Positions 26,170 through 38,854 of a DNA stretch of 64,000 nt are shown here, one piece after another. Position numbers and translations under genes: made by a program. The first letter of the stretch is position 1, and each line of letters starts with the position of its first letter. This DNA is from Syngnathus acus (Eukaryota > Chordata > Actinopteri > Syngnathiformes > Syngnathidae): the NCBI RefSeq assembly GCF_901709675.1, contig NC_051093.1:10178053-10242052 (forward strand), written 5' to 3'. Under the pieces are notes generated by a model, which was not told the origin of the DNA, ran no database searches, and worked only from the letters and a program-made list of their open reading frames with translations.

Positions 26170-29100
26170 CTATGTGTTCCTGTGTACGTGAGCGCTGAGG
26201 CTGTATGTCGGCCTGCGCCTGTTGCTGCTGTTCCTGGAGACTCTGAGTGTCCACGGAGATTCCGCTGTCACTGTGCAGCTTCTCTCCCTCCGGCGTCACC
26301 GTCTGGTTGTTTGTGGCAGCTTCCGCCGCCGCCGCCGCCGCAGCGCGATTGTTAGCCGCCTGTTTGTTCTGCTTGCAGCTGTTCCACCTGTGAACAGCAG
26401 AGGCGCATGAGCTTGACCCTTGACCTCATACTTTCAAAATGGACTTCATCTTAAAGTCGGGTGCTGTTGAGCAGGTTGAGACTGCCAGACTATCCGTCGT
26501 CGTCCAAAGTCAAAAGTGCTAACGACCTGTTTACTTCCCCGCTTCTTCCAGTTACAGTCAGCAAGTGACAATTTTCCTAAGCTGCCGTAAAGCGGCACAT
26601 TGCGTAGCTGTTTGTTATCACAGCGACCATTATGTTGTTTACACTCGCTGATGGTGTTGTACGGGTGAGCCCCAAGCCATTTGTTTTTTGCTTTGCCTAA
26701 ATAAAGCAAACGTGTACGTGTGTGCGTGGCTGTGCGTGGCTGTGGGTTCATGCGATCATTTCAACATTTACTGTATGCGCGTGTGTGCGTTCCCATCTGC
26801 GTCTCTTTACGAGGCCTCCGTTGTAAAATTAACACACGCCAGCATTTGATTTCATTGCTAGTAAATATGTCAACCGTCCTCCTCGTCACTCTTATGTCGT
26901 GGGTGTGTGTGTGTGTGTGTGTGTGTCTGTGTGAGTGCGTGCCCTTTCCCCCCCTCCCCCAACCCAAGCCTCCTAAACGTAGCCCTTGAGTTTCCCCCAG
27001 TTGGCACTTTTCAAATAATCAATCTGTGTAAAGAGCCTGTGGTTGTGTGCATGCGTTTGCGTGACCTCTATAGTGTATTTCATTTGAAAGTGTTTTTGTT
27101 GTTTTTGTTCTAAAAGGGTTTTTGGTGTTTGTAGGTCAGAGCCTCCAGCCCGACAACGCATTAGTAGGTCCATTTTGTCTTTTTTCATGGCACACTTGCA
27201 TTGGGGTTTTCGGTGTCCTTTGTAGCGGTTTAAAAGCCAACCCTGGCTCGAAAGTCCAACCTAGCCTTGGAAGCCTCAAATGAATTGGAATTTCCATCTT
27301 GACGATTATCAGTGTAGCCGCTTGCTTTTTTCCCATGCGCAGCTGACCTTTTAAAGGCGATGTAGGCCACCAGGCCCACCACCACGGCAGCCAGGATGGA
27401 GCAGTAGATGGGGATGAGGTTCTCGTTGAAGCCGTGGCCCAGGAAGCGCGGGGAGCCGGCGCCCGGCGTGGTGGTCTCGCCGCCCGGCGCCGGGCCCTCG
27501 GAACCGTCGGGGAGGAAGTAGTTGGTGAAGGCGGGTGACGTCGACTCTGTCTCGGTGGAGACGGATGGGAAGTAGGTGGTCAGAAGGGGATCTTAGAAAG
27601 AGAAGGGCAAAGCAGATTTTAGTGGCCATTTTTCCCCACTTCCGTTCTGCCCGGCAACAAGTGCCTTCGTGTTCAATACTGGCTGCGATCAAAATGCTCT
27701 TGCAATGAGATGTGTCTTTTTTTTTTCTTTCGAAGCACATTTTTGTCGCAGCTCTTTTTGAGTTCTGCACAAAGGAAATGTTTCTCAGCTGGGATCCGAA
27801 GCAAGCGTACGGACCGGTCCATCGGGATAGCCGTGGGTGGCTCCAGGAGGGCATGGCTTTGGCACACAGAATGTCTGCTTCCTGTCTTCCTTTTTTTTCC
27901 CCCTTCTTCTCAGCTAATGATTGGTGGTAGTTTCCCAAAGCACAATGAGCGCTCCGGGCGTCCGCCATTAAAGTCCAGTGCGGTGAAACTGTCAGGCCTG
28001 CTCCTGATTCCTTCCCCCTCGGGGCTCTGGTCTGCCAGAACCCTCCAGTGCGAAGCACTCGGAGAGGAGGAGGAGGGTTGACGGGGTGCTGGACTGCTCC
28101 TCATTAGCTCCGACTTGGAGCAGGAGGGATTAACCCTGTGAAAACCTCCCAAGAGTTCTTCAAAGCCAAAAACGGCAACATTTTAACAATGTGAATTTTT
28201 TGGCGGTTTGGACCAATGACAGAAGACACTCGACAAATTTACATCCCGATTTCCTACACTTGTGTAACTTCTACTTTATAGTTTTGAAAAGACAAACTGG
28301 CGCATTTCCAAACGTTCATCTGTTTGTCATTTTTTTTTAAATGACAGTGCTGGAAGGGCACATGTGCCTGATATGAGTTTGGACGCAACTTGCAATGCAA
28401 TGCAATGCAATGCAATGCAATGCGTCCTCTGAAGCGGACCCAAACATGTCATCTGTGTCCTCTTCTGTTTCCACTCTGCCATTGATTTGCTGCATTGCTT
28501 TCGGTGCCGAGCCTCGAGAAATGAAAAGACACCCGGGCCGGTAGTTGATGACAGGGCATTCCTGCCTGCCAGCCGGATCGCGTTACAAAACGGGTAGAAA
28601 ATATCTTTCGCAGACAGCGAGGCATCATGCATGTGTCTATTTAAAGCTATTGATCCCCTCCCCCCCAAAAAAACGGTAGTCGGCGTGCGTTTCGTGACCT
28701 TTCCGCAGCACGTCTTCGGGTTTCCTGCGCTCGGCCTGTACATCATCCTGCTAATGCGCGTCCGGCTAATGCGATTAGCACAGTAACACAAGCTGGCAAA
28801 TGGAATAAAGTGAAGGTGTGTCACAGCCGACGCTCGCAATGTACATCTGCATCCGAGCAACTCTGGACACGATGGACTGAGTTTCATTTTGTTATTGTTT
28901 AAGAAGTTTGCTAATCAGCATAAATGAAGAGCCACACGTCAGGAGAAATGAATCTGACTGCTTTTACAAGCTGCTGATGCAATTCTCAATTGTCCAATTT
29001 TACTTTGGCAAACCTGAGGAGTAAAACACAAGTGCATATTTGGAGCTCGCCTATTCATTGGCCTTTTTTGCTGGCTCGTGAAACAGCCCAGCGAGACTTT

Positions 29101-29428
29101 GTATTTATGAGCAGGGTGTGGACCAGAGAAGGTCTTGTGTGGAGCTCCACGTCAGGTTGCACAATGACGTCTTTATCACTCCCCCCCCCCCCCAGAGAAC
29201 ACTTGCCCCTCTGTGGAGCGACGCCTCATCCGACGCATCCCAGCTTCCTTTCCAGAGGAAGGCTGATGGACGGGATGGACAGAGGAGGCGAGTGTTGAGG
29301 AACAGAGACGCTGCTGTCCAGGTTCCCAATTAGCTGAGGACACTTGCTGGCCAAGAGAGGCGCAAGTAATATGAAAGGGAAAGTGAGGGTGGGAGGGAGG
29401 GAGGTAGGGAGGGAGGGGCAAGAGCACC

Positions 29429-29480
<52 letters not shown>

Positions 29481-30637
29481 GACTGGCCGACTGGCCGGCT
29501 GGCTGGCTGGCCGACTGGCTGGCTGGCCGGCTGGCTGGCCGGCCGGCCGGCCGGCTATGCCAAACTCTTCATTATTATCTTGACCTAGTCGAGTTGAGCC
29601 AGCCACAAGCACCCATGTGTCCCAATCCTTTTGTCCCTATTGAATAGCACGATGATAACGTGGATGCAGCAGGTGTTGCGCTCTCACGTGATGAGTTGAA
29701 TGAAACATCACGACGCTTCACAGCAGGCCGGCCAACGCCTGAGTACAATCGATTCTCATCATGGAAATGGCTCGTATGCGGACGGAGGTCACTCGGCGAA
29801 ACCTGAGCCCCGCTCACGGGAATCCCGTGACTCTGATCGAGCCCTCAAGATCAACGTGGTCAAATAGCAGCACAGGGCTACGTCAGGCTCTCGTGTTCGT
29901 ATTGTTTCCGCTTCCTCCATTGATTTAGCTGTCGATTTTATCCAGAGGTGGAAAATCGAATAAGTTCAAGCTCTGGATGATTCCGCCCATGTTTTCTGCG
30001 ATTGTGGAATTGTAAGAAGTTCCAATGCTCAACAAACTACTGAGAGAAAAGATTCTACACATGAATTTTGAATAAGGTTTCTGTGTTGAGGTCAGCTGCT
30101 GTCAAGTCAGATCTTCAAATAGCAGGAAGTGAGTGAATCTCTTTAGCGTGAAAGAGGTCAAACGGAATGTCTTGCTCTCCCACTAAGAAGAAGAAGAAGA
30201 AGAAGAGCACAGTGGAGGTTGTAAATGAAGTCAGCGGGCCCACGGGGCATCAAGAAGACACGCTCAAGTTCAGAGAGGTGGCGAGAGATGACAAAGTGGC
30301 AAAACCAAAGCATTCAAACCGGAGAGTGCTTTCAAAGGACTTTTTTGCTTTCAAATGACTTTTTTGCTTTTGGCTCCGTGTCACTCGTCAGGGAGCGCTT
30401 TGTGTCCGAAAGGGCGCCTCGTAAATTAGGCCGCTGTCTTTTTTAGTAGGTCATCCACAATGGCCGACTGGGCCGAGCGGTGCTCCAAGTGCTCCATCCA
30501 GCGCGTCTGCTCAAAGTGTCCGAAAATGTGGCGGCTGTGGCTCAGGCGGTAGTGCGGGTCGGTTCGTAACCGGAGGGTTGGTGGTTCCATCCCAGCTCTG
30601 TCACGGTCACATGTCGTTGTGTCCTTAGGCAAGACAC

Positions 30638-30676
<39 letters not shown>

Positions 30677-33600
30677 TGCCTCCAGGTCGCCATTGGAAAT
30701 GAGAAAGTGTTCTCAATTGGCTTGCCTGGTAAAACGACGAATAAAAAGAAGGGGAAAAAAATGCTGGCAGAAGATGCTCCTTCTGCAGTACATTTGGAGC
30801 TTTACAAGCGGTCATGTTAGCGTCACTGCTAGCCGCTCCTTGTATGCTAAGCAAACACTTCCTGTTTCAAGGTGAACTCAGGTGCCAGATTGGCAAACAG
30901 ACTGTGGCCGCGCGGCTACTTACTGTGGCAGACCGAGTCGCTGATGGGCGTGCAGTGCGCCAGCTGGATCTCGGTCTCGTCGTCGCAGATGGCGCAAGGC
31001 AGGCAGGGGTCCAGCGGGCTGTCGCGGTCCGAGAAGGTAAAGTCCTCGCACTCCTCGCACACGGTGTCGTGGTCGTGCTCGCAGTGGGCGTAGACGCCCT
31101 GGCCGGCCGGGCACACCGTGCACGGCTCGCAGCGTCCCGACAATTGCTCAAAGTAGAAGTTGTAGCGGCACGCGCAGATGGCGTCGTTGGAGTCGGTGCA
31201 CGGGGTCTCCATGCGCATCAGGCCCGTGCACTGGGTGCACGCGTGGCATTCCTCCGTGTGGCTGTAGTTCTCGGAGAAGGTCTCGCCTGGAGACGACAAT
31301 GCGACAAAGTCAATAAGCATATTTTTAGATTCCTCAATGACCAAAATGTTGTTTGCACGTCGTGGTGTTGACAAATGAAGCGGGAGCCCCCCCTTTTGCG
31401 CCGCCTCCTTTCCATCATGTCCGAGTGCCATTCGTGTCATCGATAATGCAACATCTCACGATTTGGCCATCTCCGCTTTTGGCCTACGCTGCACAAAAAT
31501 CATCCCAAACACTCTCATCAGCCCAAATAGGGGTGCGCAACTTTTCCTTTTTTTCCAGCAACTACTAAAGAAAGTGAAGAAATCCAGAATACCTCCCAAA
31601 AGTGGAGCGCACGTTCCGGAACATTAGAAGGCGCAGCGCCAAAGGGGGCGCAAAAAGTTGAGACAATAGAGCTCAAGAAAAGACGGGGAGTGGAAAGAGA
31701 ATTTCCTGGGATCCGCCGCCGCCGCCGACTCATGGCACGGGTGCGCCTGCCTCGTCAGCGGATGGCTTCCACCTAAGTTGCGGCGGCAAGTGGAAGAGCA
31801 GAGCGCATTGGGGATTTGCCGTGTTTCCTTCAACCTTTGCTTCCAGTCTTGAATTGGCTCTTAATCACGACGCTGACCTGTCAGCTTTTTCCAGATGGAA
31901 GAGAAAGCAGGAGACAGCTGATTAATATTTCAACAGTGCTGATGCTGACACTCAACTTGGAGCGAGTTTGAGCGGGGTCATGTGGGACAGGGAGGGAGGG
32001 AGGGAGGGCTGTCGAGGGGCCAAGAGGAAGTGGGAATAAAATGACGCTGCGGTAACTAAAGATTGGCTACCAAACAGGAAATTTGGCACTTTGACGCTCA
32101 TCAATGATTCAGTCGAGCACTCCAGTCGCAGGTGAGGTGCGGCGTTCCCGCGGGTGGGCCTCAACCGCATCAAGGCTTTCACTCGCCATGCCCGTGCCGC
32201 AGAAAATTGGAAGTAAGCTCTCAGGGGCTGGCGTGCGTAAGTACAGCTGAGCTGAGAATAATTGTTCCCGATAAGCTTGGTGGAGGCGTTTAATTAGCGG
32301 CAGGCGAGCTGCATTCATGTAACAGTATGCATGATGAATGAGCAGATTTTCATTCACTGAACCCTGGCATTCTTGAAAATATTTCTGGCCCAAAAAACGG
32401 TTCGTTTGCCGTTCACGTGACACGCGGGTGCCATTTACCGAAAGCGTGCAAATATGCAGATAAGAGCAAATCAGGCTTTGTTAGCTTGGACAGAACGCCC
32501 GCCCGCCCGCCGACTTGTGAAGCGGCGGCGGCAGGGGGTCGCTCCACTTGTTTCATTAGCAACTGCGCAAAGCTGCATTCGCGCATGATGAATGAGCAGA
32601 TCGGGCCCAGCCCGGTCAGGTGCGCAATTGATCCGCCGCCGTACACTCGGCTGAGTCATCGCCGAGCGTGAATAGAGAAATAAAAACGGAGAGTGGACAG
32701 GAGTGCGATGCAAGGGAGTGCTTGGACTTGTGCCCGATTGGGAGAAGGCGAGAGAACAAACACAACATCATCCGGGAAGATTTATGGCCGCAACTTTGAT
32801 ACTCATGTGATTTGAAAACACAAAGGCGGCTGGCTGTTCAAGCTCATGAATGTTTTACAGTAGAAAGAGATGCTCCGTCTCTTTTATGATCCCCAAGAGA
32901 GCTAAAGAATCGCACAATTCACAGCGCAGATCAATTTGGGATTTTCTTGGCTACTGACCAGGAGGACAAGCAGCTGTTGGCTTGGAAGCAGACAACATTT
33001 CAAGATGGCCTCCACTTATTGAGAGATTCAAATCACCAGGGTCAAATTCGGCCAGCCACACGTCGGGCGACACCGCCAAACGGGACAAATTCCCAAAAGC
33101 TCACTTGACTGGATTCAAGGATGGAAGAATGTTTTGACTGGGGGGGGGGGGAAGGTTGATTCTATCTATAAACTTTTCTTCAGAAGGCAGCCAAGGGCGG
33201 AGAGTAAAAAAAACCAAAAAACATTTCGAACGTAATTCAATGCAGATTTGGTCTGTTTTGTGAAAAGTTGGAAAAAATAATCTTTGGTTGAGCGTTCCTT
33301 TGAAATTTATAACATCCCACGTGTTAAAATTAGAAACACTGGTGTGTTGTTGTTTTTTTATTGTTGTGCTGCTAATGGCGTTAGCATACTCAGCCCTCTG
33401 ACAGAGAAGAGTAAGAAAACCAAGCTTGAGGCACTTCTTCAATGCAAATCACCTTTGTTTTCCACATGTTGTGGTCTGGTCACTAAAGTTGAGACTGAGT
33501 GCTTTTTATAGCTTTGAAAGAGGTTGGAAATGTGGCCAATGGAGGATTTATGACTTCTTTTGTCCACCCGCTTGGTGCACCAATGTATAAAGTGGCCAAG

Positions 33601-35168
33601 TTGAAAGTGGGCCCATTTGAAAATGAAAAAGGGCTCGAGGACAGCAACGTGACAACGAGACTGGTCGATTGTAGCTCATTTGCGACATCAGAGAGTGGAT
33701 GACGCATCAAGCAATTTGGCTGTATTCATCGAAAGAAACTTACTGTCAAGACACTGCGCGCAGACGGTCTGTTTGGCGCCGCACGGCTTGACCACGCCCT
33801 CGCCGGGCGGACACTCCAGGCAGCACTCGCCGTCGTCGGTGTAGTGGCCCGAGTCGCAGGGCAGCTGCACGGCGCGCTCGCTCTTGGACGCCGCCCACGC
33901 CACCTTGAGGCCAAACATCAATTGACCCTTTGCGTCATCTACTTTCACAATTGACATGTTTAACTGGAATCGACGTCTTTTATCCACAATGTGGGCATCA
34001 CTGGCGGAGATAGGGGGGGGGGGCTGCAGGGGCACTTTGAATACGCTTGTTCCCCACAAGTGCCAGGCCAGACAATTAACTTTGGGCTATTTTTCGGGGA
34101 TTCCCCATTTTCAAACATTCCCCATAGAAAACAGATCATGAATTCGCATATGCGTTTTCTGAAGAACTTTTTGGGGTTTGTAATTCTTTTGGGTTGGTTT
34201 CGCAGATCCGCTGTCAGGTTATAAAATGTGAAAATGGTCTAAAGCATTTATTCAACATGATTCCAAAATGGAATCAAAAGTAATGAGTTGTATTATTTTC
34301 AGAGCGTAGATGTGAAAGTTCCATTTTCAACGGAGGCCCCCCAAGCACTCCCATCCTTGCTTCCACCGTGACATTTTCCCCTCATCCGCTTTGTCTTAAT
34401 GTGCGTTTGTTTTGCCTTCGCTGCAATTTCACGCTCACTTTCGGCAAGAGCAGGTGTTGGGGGGGGGGGGGGGGGGTAGTCTGATCTTTATTCCTAAATT
34501 GAATCTGTGGCCGCCCTTTGGGCCAGCTGTCACAGCACAGCTGGTTGGCAACGCGGGCGCGCCACTTCCGCCAGCTGCTTCACTGTCATTCAAAAAGTCC
34601 TCCAGCAATCACTTTGACAAGTTTCCATCAACTTGAGCTGAATGGGAAAGCGGGTTTGATGATGGATGGATGGATGGATGGATGGATGGATGGATGGATG
34701 GATGGATGGATGGATGGATGGATGGATGGATGGATGGATGGATGGATGGATGGATGGATGGATGGATGGATGGATGGATGGATGGATGGATGGATGCAAG
34801 CCATAATTTGAAACAGTGCCTGAAGGTGACAGTTGACTCATGAAAACATTTTTCGGGGGGGTTTTTTGGAGGGGGGGGGGGGGGGGGGCAGGAATAAATA
34901 TCCCACATTTTTGAGGGGTCAAGTAGAAGTCACTCAAAAAAGTAAATCCGTTTTTCTGGCCCTGAAGAACATAGCTTGGGGTCCATTTTGGGGCCACACT
35001 TTGGTGCACCTTATTCAATCATCTAAAACATGACACGTTGCATTTGCATGCACGGCTCCTTTTGTGTGTGGCATGCAAGTTGCGAAGAAGTCACTCAAAC
35101 TCCCACATCAAAAGTGCCAAGGTACTTACCAGGGCGTACATGATCACAAGCACGGGAAAGGGACTCAT
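26170..35168 (-). CDS. ngfr: p75 neurotrophin receptor, exons 1-5 (3' end missing)
   Basis: Type I membrane receptor of the TNF-receptor family that binds neurotrophins and signals in neurons. Coding exons (minus): 35168-35130, 33903-33744, 31286-30924, 27591-27348 and 26387-26170; phases agree at every junction (341 codons plus one base). Exon 1 and the start of exon 2 encode a signal peptide ([19 protein letters not shown]). Exon 2 has CRD1 and exon 3 has CRD2-4 with regular cysteines. Exon 4 has an S/T/P-rich stalk and the TM segment [20 protein letters not shown], including the cysteine and AxxxG motif known in p75. Exon 5 gives the juxtamembrane [10 protein letters not shown] and [12 protein letters not shown] motifs, with a polyalanine insertion. 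The death-domain exon is not visible downstream, so the gene runs off the left edge, is misassembled, or ends differently here. Confidence 0.93.
28392..28423. repeat. (AATGC)n pentanucleotide repeat
   Basis: Six to seven units of GCAAT/AATGC lie in the intron between ngfr exons 3 and 4. Confidence 0.95.
29388..29560. repeat. (GGGA)n and (GGCT)/(GGCC)n arrays
   Basis: A short GGGA run is followed by GGCT units that diversify into GACTGGCC and finally GGCC units. It is intronic to ngfr (between exons 3 and 4). Frames through it are repeat artefacts. Confidence 0.93.
30525..30690 (+). mobile_element. tRNA-derived SINE (V-SINE-like) with AC run
   Basis: The tRNA-like head has an A box near 30535 (TGGCTCAGGCGGTAGTGCGG) and a B-box-like GGTTCCATCCC. 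It is followed by the text TGTCCTTAGGCAAGACACTTC, typical of the conserved central part of vertebrate V-SINEs. An (AC)n run at 30642-30674 sits after it. The element lies in the ngfr intron 3 and is on the strand opposite to ngfr. Confidence 0.75.
34664..34796. repeat. (GGAT)n microsatellite
   Basis: About 33 perfect GGAT units lie in ngfr intron 1. Poly-G runs lie at 34459-34477 and near 34870-34890. Confidence 0.97.
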
Positions 35169-35822
35169 TCTGTTTGTCCGAAAAAATGCAAAGAGGAAGA
35201 ACAAGAGGAGCTATGTTCTCATTTTCATCCCAAATTGACTTCTTGGTCTCCTTTTCTCTCTTCACTGCAGCATCAAGAGGCGGAGGAGGAGGAGGAGAAG
35301 CGTCCTGTCCGGAGTGAGGCTCCGATGCAAGTGCAATGCAGAGGAAGAGGAGAAGTGAGTCGTCCCCCCCCCCCCTCTCTCTCTCGCTCTCTCGCTCACT
35401 CTCTCATCCTCCCTCCTCCCTCGCTTTTCGCTTCTCACCCTCCCTTGCAGGTGCACTACAGGGAGGGAGGTAATAAAGACACGCTGCAGTCACGACACGC
35501 ACACGCATGTCGCTTTACGACAGCTTACAAACGGAGCCAAGAGCTCATTTGACATGCTCACTTAGCGCTTGCAATATTTACTCGAGTTATGACTTGACAA
35601 GGTAGACTTTTCAACTTGCGTGCAAATGAGAATGATGGCATTGTGACTAGAAGATGCAAAACTGTAAAGAGGCATGTCCATACACAGAAATTCGTACTGT
35701 ACTAGTGCGGGCTGGGAAAAAATCATCTGGATTGGTTGTATTGCGTGCAGCCAGCGTGTGTTGTGCATATTCTGCATAGTTGAGTTCGTCATCGATTGAT
35801 GTACGGTTTAGTACCGTCTCCG

Positions 35823-35837
35823 GCCACAAGAGGGAGA
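35823..35837 (+). promoter_or_regulatory. weak CTCF-like motif
   Basis: GCCACAAGAGGGAGA matches the CTCF core except that A replaces the usual C after GGG. It lies about 0.65 kb upstream of the ngfr start codon. Confidence 0.25.
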
Positions 35838-38574
35838 CAATCATGAGTTCAGTCACCGTTTTGTCAAGTCCCTTTTTGAACTGTATGCACTCGCTCTAAA
35901 ATGATATACAAGTCCAGATGTAAAAAGAACAATAACAGTAAAAAGCAAAGTATTTCTTTACTTCTGTGTTATTTTAAAGTAGCAATGAATGAATGACATT
36001 TTTATGATGCTGTCATGCCTAGAGTAATACGCTCAGAATAAAAATAAAACAAATAAAATGCCATTCTGATTATTTCATGAAAATGATAATTCCCCAAAAA
36101 TGTAATACTCACTCAAGTAATTGAATTGATCCAAATATATACATTGAATAAATATAATGAATGCGACAACAACAGAATCGGTATTCCACTTAGTTCATCA
36201 AATCCATATGAACTCCAGACGATGAAATGTCTTACAACAGACACAAAAATGCATTCGATTGCAACATCAGAGCTGAAGAATTCCAAGAAATGTGTTCATG
36301 ATCACAAGGTGAATATAAAGTACAGATGTCTTTGCAGACCGTCTTCACCTGCTGCCATTTGGAAATTCACACGAATGGAACACAGCCCTTTCTTCTCCTT
36401 TGCTTGCAGCCAGCCAGCACGCATTGCACGGCGCGCCGCCAGGGAATTGAAGCACGGGCCAAGAGGGGAGCGTCACCTGCGAATGCTTACGCCGGTCTGG
36501 AAGACAGAGTTACGCTTCCCGCTATTGACAGACGCGCTCATCCGTGCAAAATGAATATCAAGCGTACGCGTTTCAAGCTGCGAGGATGTTAGCCAGACGC
36601 GCCGAGGGCGGGCGGGCGGGCTCGAGGGGTGGCAAGAGATTCAATTCCTGACGGGGCATCTTTACTCCTCAATGCTGAGCTCGGGGGTCGGGGCCTTCAA
36701 AGAAGACGCAATGGAAGCCCGCCATGAATCAGCTCCTATTGTAGAATGATGATGCAGATAGTCTTTCTCGCCGTATTTCACGTTGATTCAAAACAGACCT
36801 TTTATTTATTCCCCCTGAGTCTTTGAACTTTGAACCACGCTCGAGCCAGGTCAAAAGTTGACTCCCCCACCCAGTGGGAAATCTTGTCAAGTGATTTTGT
36901 ATTACTGCCATCATAAAATCTTGATTAACTATCCAGTCAAGACATAATATGCCTTCAAATAATCCCACAAATGGAAATTCACCTATTTATTCGTTTTTGA
37001 CAGGAATCTGATAATAGTAGTACACGACTAAGAAAATGGGGCGAGCTGCCGATTGGAAACAGACTCAATCCTATATGTCCGTCAGACTCATTCAAAGCCT
37101 TGTTTTCCTGCCGGACGTTTTAAAGAGAACACTGAAAAAAATATTCAGCAGCTGAGGCGGATACACGAAGCAGATGTGCTCACAAAAATGTCAGTTGTGC
37201 TACGACGTGCTAACGGTGCTACTTTGGATTTCACCATCCAACACAAAGTTTTCAAGGGATGCGGCTTAAAAGCATCTTCTAGCGTCATTTGTTTTCATCA
37301 GCAACACCATAGCCACCACACAGCTAGCTTTATCTTAGAAAGGTCACTTCAACTACTGCAAACAAACAATTCAGACCTCTGCCAAGTGACATGCCAAGGG
37401 TAAATTGCTGGCTCAGCAATATTGCCGTGCTTCCTTCCGCCTGTCAACATAATGACTTAGTGTGCACGCCGTTTGCTTATTTCACCTAATTGTTTCCTGA
37501 ACTTTGCCCTTGAGTCTTTTTCCCTTTCACGGATTGATGGTCTCGTTCCACGGCAGACGTGAATTTGGGAAGTTGCGCTTTGTGTTGCGACGCCAGGTGC
37601 CGATAACAAATGTAGCCAGCCCATTTACTTGTGACACCATCATCAAGTCTACGCGCGGCGCTCGGAATTCAAAGCATTGGCCCAGCATTCCAGAGAAATG
37701 GTTCCCACCGCTGTTCCCAAATGAGCATTCCGATTCGTGATAAGTTAACTTGCTGCTGGCTTTATTGAGGTCTCCCCTCTAGCTGTAATGAGCGGCCTCA
37801 TACTCATCAGGGTTAATTACGGTGCAGGAGTTCATCAAGTACTGGCTCTGGATTGGAATTCACCAATATGGCTGCTTCAAACCGACACGGCCGACTTCCT
37901 TTGTAAGCTCACATGGAGCAATTTCTTGTCGACTGCTGTTCAGGGCCGTTCCCTAAATGTCCAGGGGGCAAGTACTGAAGGGATTGGGAAGCTTGAGACA
38001 CCTTCAGGGACAATGGGAATGCGGGGAGACAAGATGGCCAAATGATGGCAAATGACACTGTGATGATGACTGGGTCAGTTTGTGCGCTGCATCTCTACTT
38101 TTCTGTGATGATAGTCAATCCATCCTGGAAAATGTCTTCCATTTTGTTGCTTAGCCTTGCTAAACATTCCCTCTTCACTTTGAAAAGTACCGGCTGTATT
38201 TAGTTATGTTGTTATTGAAGAATTGAAAGTAGTTCATGAATGCAAGACATGTATTTAATCCGTGGGAGGTCGAAATAGCATGTCCCCGATACCATTCCTT
38301 GAAGTTGAAATTATAGAATAGATTCAGATTGTCATCAATCCTCAATTTACAATACATTAGTCTGAAAATAAGATGCAGTATTTTAGGTTGTTGGGTTTTT
38401 TTTGTTTTTTTTTTCATTTAGTGTGTGGGGGGGGGGGGGTAAAATGTATATTCCCACAATCCCAAATGAAAGCTGTAAAAATTGTAAATGGATGCCAGCT
38501 GTCTTTGTAATAACGCGTGCCATATTTGATTATGTTGTTCACCGACTTGGTGTCGACCGTTGTTCCTTATTCAA
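35838..38574. other. intergenic stretch, no gene recognised
   Basis: This lies upstream of ngfr (which is on the minus strand). Frames at 36126-36554 and 37053-37403 are open for 116-142 codons but lack known domains and splice support. Nothing else is recognised. Confidence 0.5.
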
Positions 38575-38590
38575 CAGCACCCCCTGGTGG
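38575..38590 (-). promoter_or_regulatory. CTCF-consensus motif
   Basis: The minus strand reads CCACCAGGGGGTGCTG, very close to the CTCF consensus CCACCAGGGGGCGC. It lies between ngfr and the selenoprotein gene. Binding is not shown by sequence alone. Confidence 0.5.
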
Positions 38591-38854
38591 AGAAATATGT
38601 TCATGCTTAAAACAAAAGTGGTTTCGTTGAGGCAATACGTTGACGAAATGTTAGGAACGTCTCAATGCAAGCAAAATAAACCTATTGTTAAATTAAAGCC
38701 GAGCTTTAAACTAACTACGGCTGCTTTGAACCCAGACTCCTATGAAACTTTGATCCTTATGTGAAACCTTGACCTGGCTAACGAAATAAATGCTTCTTAA
38801 ATTGTCCTCCATGTGTTCCTAATGTTGTGTCCGCTGAGTGCCATTCACTGATGT

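Noticed and set aside
30867-31151. Cysteine-poor alternative frames over ngfr exon 3
   Set aside because: They are shadows of the true CRD2-4 frame, which has the regular TNFR cysteines.
35064-35552. 162-codon plus-strand frame over ngfr exon 1
   Set aside because: It is opposite to the real ngfr signal-peptide exon and consists of charged and Ser/Pro low-complexity sequence.
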